Source: Ailurus styani
Taxonomy: Eukaryota; Chordata; Mammalia; Carnivora; Ailuridae
Direction of reading: 5' to 3'
Assembly (NCBI GenBank): GCA_002007465.1
Contig: LNAC01000019.1
Span: forward strand, 937,683-1,001,682
Length of the DNA stretch: 64,000 bases
The translations under genes were made by a program, and so were the position numbers. The first letter of the stretch is position 1, and the number at the start of each line of letters is the position of its first letter. A model generated the notes under the pieces. That model was given only the letters and a program-made list of their open reading frames with translations, searched no databases and was not told the origin of the DNA. Shown one piece after another: positions 24,746 to 36,221 of this stretch.

Positions 24746-24950
24746 TCTTTTAAAGATTTTATTTTGAGAGAGAGAGAGAGAGCACATATCCACACACACA
24801 AGTGGGGGGCTGGGGCAGAGGGGAAGGAAAAACCAACTCCCCCTGAGCAGGGAGCCGGATGTGATGATCTCGGGGTGATGATCTCACCCCGAGATCATGA
24901 CCGGACCCAAAAGCAGACATTTAATGGACTGAGTTACTCAAGCACCCCCC
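24746..24950 (-). mobile_element. Can-SINE with an internal palindrome
   Basis: Reverse orientation, diverged. Flanking duplications at 24728-24745 and 24951-24967 match except for one indel and one substitution. The body carries a perfect inverted repeat with 15-base arms (24864-24878 and 24884-24898) that normal copies lack. Confidence 0.92.
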
Positions 24951-25292
24951 CCTTTGTCTTCTTTAATGTATTGCCTGGATTTTACTCTATTTGAAATTTA
25001 ATATTGCCATTCATAATTTGTGTTTGATAGTCTTTACATTTTAAATTGACAATTCTCAAATGCAATCTAAAGACTCCTGGGAATCCCTAAGACCCTTTCA
25101 GAAAGCTTATGAGGTCAATATTTTCAGAATAGTTCTAAGATATTATTTTCCTTCTTCACTTGCATTCTCTCAGGAGTGTACAGTGGAACATTCCAGTCTA
25201 CATGATGTATAGGTCTGATACATACATACATCACATTCTGATAGGTAAAAGTATGTGTGCTTGTGTATTTTTATGTTTTAAAATTTTCCCAG

Positions 25293-25491
25293 GGCGCCTG
25301 GGTGGCTCAGCGGGTTAAAGCCTCTGCTTTCGGCTCAGGTCATGATCTCAGGGTCCTGGGATCGAGGCCCGCATCGGGCTCCCTGCTCAGCGGGGAGCCT
25401 GCTTCCTCCTCTCTCTCTCTCTGCCTGCCTCTCTGCCTACTTGTAATCTCTCTCTCTGTGTCAAATGAATAAATAAACTCTTTAAAAAAAA

Positions 25492-25534
<43 letters not shown>

Positions 25535-25538
25535 AAAT
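25293..25538 (+). mobile_element. Can-SINE, young, with long (AAAT)n tail
   Basis: Forward, near-consensus head GGCGCCTGGGTGGCTCAGCG. Flanks AAAATTTTCCCAG (25280-25292) and AAAAATTTCCCAG (25539-25551) differ at one base. The tail has grown into about 11 AAAT units. Confidence 0.96.
25492..25536. repeat. (AAAT)n microsatellite
   Basis: Regular AAAT units extending the SINE tail. Confidence 0.95.
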
Positions 25539-25559
25539 AAAAATTTCCCAGTTTTATGA

Positions 25560-26682
25560 AACTTCTACAACAAAACATGGGAAAAAGTCCTTGTGACCTT
25601 GGGTTAGGCAAAGATTTCTTAAATAGAATACAGAAGCATGAACCATAAATAAAAAATTGATAAATTGGAGTTCATCAAAATTTAAAACTTCTGCTCTTTG
25701 AAAGACAAAGGAAAAGAGAAGCTACAATATAGAAGAAAATATTTACAGAACATTCCAGATTAAAAAAAACAGTATCCAGAAGATATAAAAATACCTCTTG
25801 AGATTCAATAATAAGAAAATAAACAACCCAATGGGCAGAAGAATTGAACAGACATGTTACCAAAGAAGAGAGACAGATAGCAAATAAGAACTGAAAATAT
25901 GTTGCACATCATTAACCATTAGGGGAATGCAAATCAAAACTACATAAGATAATACTACACATCTATTAGAATAGCTAAAATAATTTTTTTAATTGACAGT
26001 ATCAAGTCCTGGTGAGAATATTGAGTAAATAGAACTCTCATATGTTGCTAGTGGAAATGCAAAATTATTCAACCATTTTGGAATTGTTTTTATTAAGTTA
26101 TTGTTTCTTATACTGTTTCTTATAATGTTACACATATGCTTACCATACAGTACAACAACTCCACTCTTGGGTCTTTACCCAGAGAAACAGAGACATAGAC
26201 AATATATCCACGCAAGACCCCATACACAAATGTTCACAGGATCTTTATTTGTAATAGCCAAAACCTGGAAATCCTCACACATCTACTGACTGGTGAATGG
26301 ATTAAAAATAAAATCATTGTACAGCTATATGATGGAATAGTAATAACTCAACAATAAAAAGGATCAAACCACTGATACATGTAACAACATGGATGAATCT
26401 TAAAAGCATTATGCCAAGTGAAAGAACCCAGACTCCATAGGCTACACAAAGAATAATTCCATTTACTGGATATTTACAAAAGTAAAATTATAAGGCCAGA
26501 AAACAGATCATTCCAGGAGTGGGAGCGGACAGAAGCGTTTGACCTCAAAAGGCCATGGAAATATCCTGTATCTTGATTGTGATGGTAGTTACACAACTGT
26601 ATAGATTTATCAAAATTCATAGAATTGCAGTTTGAAAGGGTAAATTTTACATGCATCCAACAATCAACTTGACTAAAAAAAA
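25560..26682 (+). mobile_element. L1 3' end, 5'-truncated
   Basis: It starts in late ORF2 (TGACCTTGGGTTAGGCAAAG), continues through TTTATTTGTAATAGCCAAAA, CAACATGGATGAATCTTAAA and GGCCAGAAAACAGATCATTC, and ends in the 3'UTR with a short A run at 26674-26682. Diverged, with multiple stops. It lies inside the hAT element. Confidence 0.88.
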
Positions 26683-26745
26683 TTTCAGTGCTAATTTTTA
26701 ATACATGTTGTAATGACAGATATAATCCATATAAAATAAAAGTTC

Positions 26746-26781
26746 TTTGGATCCTCAATAGTATTTTTTTGGATCCTCAAT
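26746..26781. repeat. Local tandem duplication at the hAT right end
   Basis: TTTGGATCCTCAAT occurs at 26746-26759 and again at 26768-26781, a 22-base step. A small duplication after insertion. Confidence 0.85.
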
Positions 26782-27479
26782 GATTTTTATGAGGATGAAT
26801 AGATCCTGAGATCAAAAATCTTGAGAACCATTATTTTAAGGTCATGATAAATAATATAATTTTTATTTCTCTTTTCATTTTATTTATTGTATTTTGTTAA
26901 AGCACCATGCTATTAGATTTTTTAAACTAGTCTGAGTATCTTCAACTTTTATTAAAATTAGAACATGTAATTACTGTTAAAAGTATGTTTTGGCTACTCT
27001 AGTCTTCTTACTTTACCTTTTTCAAACATTACCTTTTGCTATGGCAATTTTAACTTTCTCCAGTCATTTAAAAGAATACATGTTGCCTATTCAAATTAAC
27101 CTTTAAGTTTTTTGAACACACACATACAGCTTTTATCTAAATATCAGGGTGAAAATGAAATAATGCCTTTTATCTTTTCTATACACTTTATGAGATCAGA
27201 AATTAATCAATTTACCCATCCTATCTTACTCTAATCTGTGGTTTTGAGACATGTGCTATTAACATAATTCAAATTATTTTATAATATATATGTTGTTTAT
27301 CAAGAATCATGTGTTGTTTTCAAATATATTAAGAATAATCATAAATATATAAATAAATTTTTATTAAGCTTAACACTTCTTTCTTAGTTATTCACTTTAT
27401 TCCCTCCATCACCAAGTGTTGAAGGACTTTTTTTTTTCTGATTGCTATGTCAAGTATCTTCCATCTACCCATCATGTTC

Positions 27480-27930
27480 CTTCTCCATCCCGTTCTCTGT
27501 CCTGAAGGATTGGCCTGAATAATTTACACCACTAGGATGTCTTCCCTGTGGTTTTCTGTTGGATTTGGCCTATGGGGCTAAGAGCTTGGAAAAGAAAGGA
27601 AAGAGATTAGTGTATTATTCCCTTTGTGAGGTTGCTTCAAGTTAGTTTGTTCCTTAACAGAAAGCCACTGATCATCTTAAAGTGGCCTCTCTACATAACA
27701 TATTTACATTTGGGATTTGATGACCTCTCCACCATCTTTTCCGCTTGAACCTAAGACTAGGACAGTCTGTTGTTACTAACTCTGGATTCTTATCTTCTTT
27801 CTTTAGGTTTTCCTACATCTCACCAACCCTTTCGTAATTAGTCTTTCTACAAATAAACTATCCACAGGTTATTCTGCGTCTCCATCTATGTCCTGTAGGG
27901 ACACTGATTAATCATAAGTTTGGCCAAGAT
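27480..27930 (+). mobile_element. Old LTR-like dispersed repeat, unassigned
   Basis: The ordered phrases GTGGTTTTCTGTTGGATTTG, CTTTCGTAATTAGTCTTTCT and ATCTATGTCCTGTAGGGACA resemble a mammalian repeat I remember but cannot name. Low-identity match. Confidence 0.35.
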
Positions 27931-28002
27931 ATAACTTGGCATAGCATTTCTTTTCAGAACTGATGAGCTTTTCCAATACATATTTACCAGATTTGGGGGA
28001 CT

Positions 28003-28044
28003 TTGTTTGTTTGTTTTTTTGTTTGTTTGTTTGTTTGTTTGTTT
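28003..28044. repeat. (TTTG)n microsatellite
   Basis: About ten TTTG units with one interruption. Confidence 0.95.
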
Positions 28045-28688
28045 TAAGCCAACATTATAGTCAATTTGCCTTTGTTTATTGTATCCAACCCAATTGTTTG
28101 GCATTTTCCTTAAGTTCATGTGTAATTGTTAGGTTGGATCCTTGCTCTCTATATTTTCTAACTACTGTCTTCTTTCTCATCACTATCATTTCTTTGTCCA
28201 ATGCCTCTGTGTGCTGAAGAGCACTTGGTATGTTTACCCTTGACATCATCCATTTGGTCTCTGGAACACCAATTCTTCCCTTTACCAGCATATTTTTATT
28301 CTGTTATTACATTATTAGTTATTGGTATTTTAAAAAATATCAATCCCACCCCCATGTTTATTTTCATAGAATAACTTTTCTAGATGACTTTGGCTCCTGT
28401 TTCATAAGAATTTTATCTTTTTGTAAACTGCATGTTTACCCAGTAAAATGAAAGCATTGAGACAGGGTGCTTTTATTAAATTTATATTAAATTTTCTTCT
28501 GTTCCCTGCAATAAATCACTTTCTGTGTCCTATTCTTTTAATGATAAATCTTCAAGATGGTATTTCACTTCCATATATTATAATACTTAAAAACTGTTTT
28601 TTTGCCCTTATGAATCCCTCACTATCCAAATTTTCTCAGCTCTATTTCTTATCCATTTTTGGATGAATGGATTCCCAGGCTCATACAT

Positions 28689-29258
28689 CTATCTGAAGAA
28701 CAAGATTATGTATACAACTTCTAGCTCCATTCCTATATCTTCCAAGTCATTAGGCAGTATGGATGTGTTCATCTTCTCCCTAATTCTGTGCCACTTAGTG
28801 TAATCACAATATATGGAATAATCTAATTTGCAGTTTGCCCTCCTAACAGGGCTTTTCCTGATCTTCCTCCATTTACAGCTTTTTGCCTCTGTGCCATAAT
28901 GAGCCCCTCCCATTTTCTTTTTATACCTCCCTATTTTGTGCTTTTTTTTCACTTTGCTTTTTAGTTCTAAAATGTGTATAAAAAGAACTACTGGTGGTGA
29001 GAGGAAGAAGGGATGGTGCCTCAGCAAACTTCTAAGAAAATACCTAGGTAGCTGACAGCTGCCCATTTTAATGTCTGGAACAGAGCCCAAGGACTCAGAG
29101 CCAAGAGCCTGACATTCATAAGACTGAAATAATTCCATCTTCCTAGGAACACTTAGATGAGCTCTATTAGAAAAAGGAAACAGTGTATAGACTACTGGCC
29201 TGAGTAGAAATCCTAATGGCTTCATAATTTTTGGAAATTCTTCACAAATTATGTTCAT
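28689..29258 (-). other. Orphan open reading frame, 189 codons, unrecognised
   Basis: This is the longest open frame outside repeats and the WDR33 copy. The protein starts MNIICEEF. It has a hydrophobic stretch near residues 78-95 (FFLSPPVVLFIHILEL) followed by a Lys-rich segment (SKVKKKHKIGRYKKK), and the end is unremarkable. I recognise no domain, catalytic motif or signal peptide. There is no sign of splicing partners or a promoter. Length alone in AT-rich DNA does not make it a gene; a chance frame or an unrecognised repeat is more likely. Confidence 0.15.
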
Positions 29259-29259
29259 A

Positions 29260-30179
29260 GATTGGCATATACTTCTATTTTTAGTATTGTTGTATGATTT
29301 TCCACTCTTCTACATGTAGGCTAAGAGAAACCACATCAGGAAGTAATACACAGAAGCCTGGAAAATACTTTGACACAAACTAATGAAGCTTAAATTGGAA
29401 ATTAAGAGAATCCTTTTTCAGAGGTTGCTTTTGATGACACTGAGTTAAGATTTACAAGGACCACATTTAATGGTCTATTTATTTCTTTTTAAATATCTTG
29501 GTTATTATAAACTGTTACATTTATTTATTCCTCGGGTTCAGGAAAGAATTCAGGTTTTATGGGGTTCGAGACTGATATACTAGGGAAACTCTCTTTAAGA
29601 GAAAGAATAAAAATCATGAATATGAAATTAAGTAGTAAATGATTACATATTTAAAATGGGGATGACAATATAACATTTAAAGTTTTAAAAGTCTGACAAA
29701 TAACATAAACATCATAAAATTCAGAAGAACAGTATTTTTATTAACTGAGCAACATGGTTACATAAGTCTTTTTTTTACTACATACTTTTGGCTGTATACT
29801 AATTAATTACTACTTTACGGGACAACAATTTTATAGTATAATTTTTATTGTGTATGGAAAAATAATTCAGTATTTCCTCTAACATTATTGACTGATCAAA
29901 ATTTGTTTTACTTAATGATGTTTTAGAAAGTTTCATTAGCTTCACAAGTTATTACTGATATTATCATGTACATTTTTACATTATCAAACTTAAGCATTCT
30001 AAAAAGTTACTTTTTTATATAAACTATAAGATATGGAAAAAATTTCCATAGCTTAGTCTCCTGGCTCCACACACTTCAAACATTGCTTCTCCTCCACTAC
30101 TGATTATACATGCTCACCACTAGAGGACACATTCATATCCTAATACAGATGCTCCTCTGGGCAGGTCAACACAAATGAT
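29260..30179. other. Unassigned AT-rich sequence
   Basis: Very AT-rich with scattered T runs; no open frame and no recognised repeat. A motif resembling CTCF at 30114-30130 is the only point of note. Confidence 0.4.
30114..30130 (+). promoter_or_regulatory. Candidate CTCF-type motif
   Basis: TCACCACTAGAGGACAC is close to the CTCF core CCACYAGRGGGCRC, differing at one G position. Motif match only. Confidence 0.3.
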
Positions 30180-30194
30180 GGTCCCTGCATTTCT

Positions 30195-30396
30195 TTTTTC
30201 TTTTTTTTTTTTTTTTTAAGATTTTAGTTATTTATTTGACAGAGAGAGGCACAGTGAGAGAGGAAGCACAAGCAGGGGTAGTGGGAAGGAGAAGCAGGCT
30301 TCCAGCTGAGCAGGGTGCCTGATACAGGGCTCAATCCCAAGACCCTGAGATCATGACCTAAACTGAAGACAGATGACTGAGCCACCCAGGTGCCCC
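30195..30396 (-). mobile_element. Can-SINE
   Basis: Reverse orientation with poly-T tail and head GAGCCACCCAGGTGCCCC. Perfect 15-base target duplication GGTCCCTGCATTTCT at 30180-30194 and 30397-30411. Confidence 0.97.
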
Positions 30397-30950
30397 GGTC
30401 CCTGCATTTCTAATAGACCTTCCTATACTAGGACAGCTGGCAGTAACATAAATATACATGGAACTGGAAACAAGTTCTTTATTTTTTTTTTTAAGTTCCA
30501 TGTGTACAGTTATTTTCTTTGTAACTCCACATTTTCTCTTAGTATCTATTCTTTACTGATGGGTTTGCTGAAACTAGTGAACAGTGGGAATGGATTGACT
30601 AAGTTCTATGACAGGCTTTTCCAACATGCTTTGTACAGGACATGCTAATGTCCTGTCTTACTATTTCACATAAATAGCTTGTGATATTGTGGCTTTCTCT
30701 CATACCTGGCTTTTCTGTTTAGTTTTTATATAGTGGCTCCATTTCCTTGTTAGGTCATTGTTTGGCAAGTTTTGATAATGGAAAGACATTTTAAACTCGC
30801 TTTGGAAGGAAAAGCCAGCTCTTACTTGAAGTCCATTGCAAAACTCCATGACCTACTTCCTTACTTCCTCCAGACACCACTGAGCATTATTCTAGAGGCA
30901 GCAGTTGACCTGTATTTCTATTAAATTATTTTCTGTTATATAAAGTGTAG

Positions 30951-31148
30951 CCTAGGGGTGCATGGGTGGCTTAGTTGTTAAGCATCTGCCTTCGGCTCAA
31001 GTCATGATCTCAGGGTCCTGGGATCAAGTCCCATGTCGGGCTCCCTGCTCAGTGGGAAGCCTGCTTCTCCCTCTCCCACTCCCCCTGCTTATGGTCTCTC
31101 TCTCGTCTCTCTCTGTCAAATAAATAAATTAAATCTTTTAAAAAATAA
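30951..31148 (+). mobile_element. Can-SINE
   Basis: Forward orientation; head GGTGCATGGGTGGCTTAG, tail AAATAAATAAATTAAATC. Flanks ATAAAGTGTAG (30940-30950) and ATAAAGTGTGG (31149-31159) differ at one base. Confidence 0.93.
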
Positions 31149-31159
31149 ATAAAGTGTGG

Positions 31160-31615
31160 ACTATATATGCACATACAAAAAATAATGTGCACAAAACTAA
31201 AAGAAAATACGGTGTATTTAGTGAAGTTCAGGATGAATGAGACAATAATGTAGGGTGGAGCAAACTGGCAAACAGGGATAGAAGCACGTGAGGACCATCC
31301 ATATCATGGGATGGAGACAACATGGAAGTGAGTCCTGCTTATTCAATGTACATTTCAGAGTAGGAAAATTCTTCCATGACCTCAACAATGAACATGGAAG
31401 GCTGAGTCTACATCTTTAAGTAAAGATGTGATTTTGCCTTGGTCTTTAAGGAAAGTCTAATCAATACTGAACAGTTTGAATTCAGGCTTCCCCAGATCAC
31501 AAACCTTCCATTCTTTTGTTATTTTTGATCTAGGATTTAACTACAGGCTTTGGCCTTCTGTTGATACCTTTAGATTTCAGTATGTTCTGTTCTCTAGGAT
31601 AAAATCTTAAGGGAA
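31160..31615. other. Unassigned sequence
   Basis: No open frame above 60 codons and no recognised repeat. Confidence 0.4.
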
Positions 31616-31617
31616 AC

Positions 31618-31756
31618 AAAAAGCATAGACTTCATAGTCAAGCAGATCTTTGTTCAGATTCCAACTTTTACACTTACTCACTGTGAGATTGGAAAAAGTA
31701 CTTTACCTGAACTAGGACTCATTCATCTATAAATTAGGAATAGTTAAAACTCTCTT
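31618..31756 (+). mobile_element. MIR fragment
   Basis: GACTTCATAGTCAAGCAGAT, TCACTGTGAGATTGG and TCATCTATAAATTAGGAATA follow the MIR 5' half and core. The next SINE landed at its right end. Confidence 0.7.
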
Positions 31757-31769
31757 AGAAATCTGTAAA

Positions 31770-31981
31770 TATGGGGGCACCTGGATGGTTCAGTCAGTTA
31801 AGTGTCTGCCTTCAGTACAGGTCATGATCCCAGAACCCTGGAATTGAGTCCCACATAAGACACCCTGCTCTGCAAGGTGTCTACTTCTCCCTCTCACTCT
31901 GTCCCTCCCCCTGCTCCTTCTCACTTGCTCTTTCACTCTTTTTCTCTGAAATAAATAAATAAAATCTTTTTAAAAAAAGAA
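31770..31981 (+). mobile_element. Can-SINE
   Basis: Forward orientation; head GGGGCACCTGGATGGTTCAG. Perfect 13-base target duplication AGAAATCTGTAAA at 31757-31769 and 31982-31994. Confidence 0.95.
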
Positions 31982-32399
31982 AGAAATCTGTAAAGATGAA
32001 ATACAATACTGGACCTAAGGTCATGGGATAGTACCTAATATATAGTTCTTTTCATTTCATAATTCTGTCACATGATCCTAATCAAAGCTATAGATCCATT
32101 ATATCTGTGAAACCAATAGTAAATATTTTTAAAATTATGCTATATCTAGCACAAAAGTAAAGAAATGAATCCATAAAACCCCTTCCCAATTCTGAAATTG
32201 TTTCAATGGTACCCCTCTAAGAAAAAAAGTGATCTAGAGATTGGGAACCATCGAAATGAGGATAAGGTACAGGCATGCAAATATGATTATTTAAGGAATA
32301 TGGAGGTCATTGGAGGACAACAAAGCTTCCAGTTCCCTGGAATTTCTTTCAAAGACCTGAAATCAGTCAAGCCATAATGGAATCTTCTACCCTCAAAGT

Positions 32400-32625
32400 C
32401 AATCTACTTTTCTATGCTTGCTTCCACTGTTCCTGAAACTCAAATCTCTAATTTCTTATGACTTTTTTCCATATCCCTATCCCCAAACTTTTACTTATAT
32501 GCTGTGTTTTATTCTGGAACCCTCCCTCTCCTCACCTCTGCTTTTCTGGATCAAACTATTCTTTGGAATTCTAATTCAATTTTATTTATTTCATGAAGCC
32601 TCAATGGTTGCTACAAAGAAAAATG
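32400..32625 (+). mobile_element. Possible L2 fragment
   Basis: CT-rich text ending TTATTTCATGAAGCCTCAAT, reminiscent of the L2 3' coding region. Weak. Confidence 0.35.
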
Positions 32626-32945
32626 GATAGAATGGACTCTAAATGCACATTTGAATCAGAGCAAATATACTTTTTCTAATTTTTATATTTGATTTCCAAT
32701 TTCAGAATTTTTCTCTAGCTTAAAAAAAAGTTTGAAATCTATTCATTTTGCTCAGATTATTTCCATGTATTTGTTAAACTTTTCTCAGCTACAAGGTTGA
32801 CTTCTAACTAAAAAGGTATATTCTTAGTAGGTAGGGATAATTCATAATTTACATCTTTAAGCAATGTCTACAGTTCCAGATCATGTTTTTACACATAGTG
32901 AGCACTCGATAAATTTTAATCATGATATATTTAAGAGTTTTTCCT

Positions 32946-33404
32946 TGTTATGGGTTTAACTGTGTCTCTAAAAAATTCAAATGTTGAAGCCCTAATCATC
33001 AGTATCTCAGAATGTAATTTTATTTGGAAAAGGGCTTTTGCAGAGGTAAATAGTTAAGATGAGGTCATACTGGGGTAAGAGCCCTTAATCCAAGATGGCC
33101 AGTATCTCTATAAAAAGGGGAAATTCAAATACAAACATCCACACAGAAAGAACGCCACATGAAAACGGAGACAGAGATTGGAGTGATGCAGCTGAAGCCA
33201 AGGAAACACCGAAAAGTGCCAGCGAACCACACAAGCTAGGAAAGAGACCTGGAACAGATTCTTCCTCACATCCTTCAGGGGGAACAAACCCTGTTGACAC
33301 TTAGTTCTCAGAATTCTAGCCTTTTGAGCCCTGAGACGATAAAGTTCTATTGTTTAAGCCATCCAGTTGTGGTACTTTGTTATGACAGCCCAAACAAACT
33401 AACA
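32946..33404 (+). mobile_element. MLT1-type MaLR solitary LTR
   Basis: The LTR begins TGTTATGGGTTTAACTGTGT and continues AAATGTTGAAGCCCTAATCA, TGAGGTCATACTGGGGTAAG and TCTATTGTTTAAGCCATCCA, ending GACAGCCCAAACAAACTAAC. This is the order of the MLT1/MaLR LTR consensus in forward orientation. No internal region or second LTR follows, so it is a solo LTR. Short open frames within it (33085-33304) are incidental. Confidence 0.85.
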
Positions 33405-34270
33405 TGGTCCCTAATGACAGAAATAGACGAGAGACAAGATAAATGTGATTCTCGCTTTCCTGTGAAACTCCTGATTTGACTCTGAGGAAACTACAGAAAC
33501 TTGCATCTTCTGCTCAGCAGATCCCAGGTCTTGCTATAAAAGAATGTGGCCCAGGATGGACCAACATGCTACACAGTTTGAGCAAAGACAGTGTTCACTG
33601 TGATTTTAGAGAAATGACAGAAATGAGAGTGCTGTTAGGACTCTGCCCTGGGTCTCTCGGGTAGCACAGTGCAAACATCAGGAAGCAGAGGTCTGGCCTC
33701 TGTTGGGATCACCATGGAAACGCAGCCATGGCCAATGCAGAGGGGTTAGCACTCTCTTTGGTCTCCTTCTGCAAGGCAAAACACTGCAGGATTAAATCCA
33801 CATTGGCCGCAGGGTGCGTTGAACAAGGTTTGGTGGTAGTAAACCTGGAAAGGCTCACTGCACAATCCATACCAATATAATCATGCCTCTGAAATTGTTT
33901 CTTTCCTTAGTTTTTCTCTTTAAAATATGTCCACAGTCTCAAAGTATAGATTTAGAAGATGATAGTGATTGCTCTGGGGCTTGAAAAAACTCAATAAGCA
34001 ACCCCACAGAGAAATATGTTAAGGTTTATTTGTCATGAAATCATAAGACTGGAATAAAGTCTAACAGAGACTGAGATCCATCCCTCTATCACTAAGTCTT
34101 TTCTTAAAGATAAGAAGCTACCTTATAAAGAAAGGTAAGAAGGCAATTTTCTATCTCTCTTCTCTGCTATCTGTTACTTGGAATTGGAAAGGGAAGGAGA
34201 AGAAAGCTGAAAGACTGAAGAAATACACTGATAATACTAAAAACCCACATCCATATTTACATGTCATAAA
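33405..34270. other. Unassigned, less AT-rich sequence
   Basis: Includes 33640-33860 with moderate GC content. No open frame above 62 codons and no repeat I can name. Confidence 0.4.
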
Positions 34271-34274
34271 GTGA

Positions 34275-34425
34275 TCTTTGTGCTTGTTATTTTATTTTCT
34301 CTTCTCAGCAACCCTACGAGGGAGATATTATTATCTTCCCTTTACAAATTAGGAAACATTTATTTTTTTTTCTGAAAATGAAACTCAGAACTGACTCAAG
34401 TCCATACATCCAGTAATTACCTGGT
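34275..34425 (-). mobile_element. MIR fragment
   Basis: TTCTCTTCTCAGCAACCCTA, GGGAGATATTATTATCTTCC and TTTACAAATTAGGAAAC follow reverse-complement MIR, with a small T-rich insertion. Confidence 0.65.
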
Positions 34426-34429
34426 GAAA

Positions 34430-35285
34430 CCTCACAATTCAGAGCTCCTAGCTCAAATGGGTTATTATTTCCACCAAGACGCACTGGAGAGAAGAATTAG
34501 CAATGGGGGAGGAGGAGTAAGAAAGAGATGAAAGAAAGGGAAAGATGGATGCATGGGAAGACTTCCTCCCTTTAGAGAAGCAGAATTAAAGGCCCAAAGG
34601 GAAGAGAGGGTTTTCATTGCCTACCTCGTCTTAGTCTGGCCTGGCCTCTGCACAGAAGATCACCGTGTTGCATTGCTGCATTTCATTCTTTTTATAACCT
34701 CAGTATCATTATCCCCCAACATTTTCTCCTTCATAATCCCAACCCCATTAGTGTTTTTCCCTAGGCTTCAGTCTCCAGCATTTTGGCATCTTCATACCTT
34801 CTCTCTGAGCCTTCCGCACGGTACCTTTGTTCCCTGTCAGTTGTAGAGGCCAGAGCTGGATTAATCTCTCAAATAGATCTTACCTTCTACCTACCAGTCT
34901 CTACCACACAATGAGAGTCTGTCAAAGATTGTAACATGATGTAATTCAGTGTATATCTATTTTTAAATAAACTACATTTCAAATAATGACACATAGAAGA
35001 TATAGGACCAGTGTTTTATTCCACTGACTATCCTTTTGGCTGTTTTCCCTTTTACTAGTAGCACCTAATAATTAGGCAATGAAAGAGGAAAAATAAGTTT
35101 ATTCCAAACAATACTTTACATCTCTATTTCCCAGGCTGTCTCTCTTCTAGAGATATCATTTTCCAGTTCAGACAACAGTGAATCCTGCAAAAGTTAAGTC
35201 AAAATTTTCCACCAAATGATGATGGGGCGGGGGAGGAATGGGTTATTGACTTCTGGTGCCACCACTCAGAAACAAGAGATAACAT
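34430..35285. other. Unassigned sequence
   Basis: One 97-codon open frame (34553-34846, plus) with no protein-like features. No named repeat. Confidence 0.35.
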
Positions 35286-35289
35286 TAAT

Positions 35290-35460
35290 TATTTACTATG
35301 TACCACTCACCGTGTGCTAAGGACTTCCAAGTTTATTATGAACCTTTCATCCCTATAAACTTAGAAAGTATTGTACTTTCTACTGTAGAGAGAAGGGACT
35401 TCAGTCAAGGTTCATTTAACTCCAAAGCTCCACTATGCTCTGGCCCCAGAATATGGCCAG
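35290..35460 (-). mobile_element. Possible MIR fragment, diverged
   Basis: TTATTTACTATGTACCACTC followed by GTGTGCTAAGGACTTCC resembles the reverse-complement MIR 3' half; the rest is poor. Confidence 0.45.
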
Positions 35461-35570
35461 TATTCTGTACTGCCTCATCAACAGAAAGCAAAATGTCATT
35501 GTAAGAAAAGGGGAAAAATATGTTTTACAGACTTCTAGTATAAATAACACTAACTTTAAAATGACTATAG

Positions 35571-35705
35571 AGGGGCACCTGACTGGCTCCATCGGTAGAG
35601 CATATGACACTTGATTTCAGGGTTGTGAGTTTGAGCCCCTTGTTGGATATATAGAGGCTACTTAAAAATAAAATCTTTAAATAAATGCAGTAATTAATTA
35701 AATAC
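35571..35705 (+). mobile_element. Short, older Can-SINE
   Basis: Head GGGGCACCTGACTGGCTCC, then an abbreviated body lacking the CT-rich block and an AAATAAAATCTT tail. Flanks AATGACTATAG (35560-35570) and AATGACTGTAG (35706-35716) differ at one base. Confidence 0.85.
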
Positions 35706-36221
35706 AATGACTGTAGAAAAGAATGAGAAAAGAACATTTTTCCTTAGAGTATTGATGGCAAAACTGAAATGGATATTTGGGAATTTAATAATCTAACCAG
35801 ATCAGTACCTTCACCATCTTATTTTTGCTATTCCTCTGAACCAAGAAAGCAGGAACCCTATCTATGTCTCAGTTAACCACAGCGTAGTACAGTCAGGCTG
35901 GCTATGTTAATTAACTCAGAATGCTAAATGGTTGGTCAGTTCAGTCACTAAACAATCCAAATAATAGATGAGAGTAAGTAGCAGCCTGAATGTGCCATGG
36001 CTAGTTTTATCCCTGCCTGTTGACTTTTTAGTAATTGATCTTATCCATCATACACCTAACCCACTTGGTTGTTAAGATGCTTAGAATACTGTGTGTGGTG
36101 GTCCAACTATTTCAATAATATAATTCTGGCCTTCAAATGCCTCTTTCTCAAAAAAGAATCAGCCCTGGGATGAAAGCATATACAGCGGGCCTATCTAATT
36201 TTTAAAATAGATACATTTTCT

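Larger units (their letters stand above)
25047..26833 (+). mobile_element. hAT-superfamily DNA transposon, interrupted
   Basis: The left end resembles CAGTGGTTCTCAAA (here the part TTCTCAAA is intact) and runs on with CCTAAGACCCTTTCAGAAAG and AGGAGTGTACAGTGGAACAT. The right end is TCTTTGGATCCTCAAT, GAATAGATCCTGAGATCAAA and TTGAGAACCATTA. The flanking 8-base target duplications TTTTAAAT (25039-25046) and TTTTAAGG (26834-26841) agree at 6 of 8 bases, the length expected for hAT. A SINE and an L1 3' end sit inside it. No transposase frame survives. The family name is not certain. Confidence 0.75.
22170..27200 (-). mobile_element. Ancient L1, fragmented host of a nested cluster
   Basis: Pieces of an old L1 in reverse orientation appear in the correct 3'-to-5' order. 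RT text is at 22190-22340 (CAATCTTGCATTCTTAGGAT) and 22740-22990. Endonuclease-region text is at about 24030-24740 and 24970-25038, and ORF1/ORF2 junction-like text is at about 26880-27200. The gaps are filled by later insertions: a SINE, a separate L1 3' end, another SINE, and a hAT element that itself carries insertions. No frame is intact. Identification of the outer pieces is by eye and less certain. Confidence 0.6.

Noticed and set aside
33085..33304. Overlapping open frames on both strands
   Set aside because: They lie wholly inside an MLT1-type LTR.
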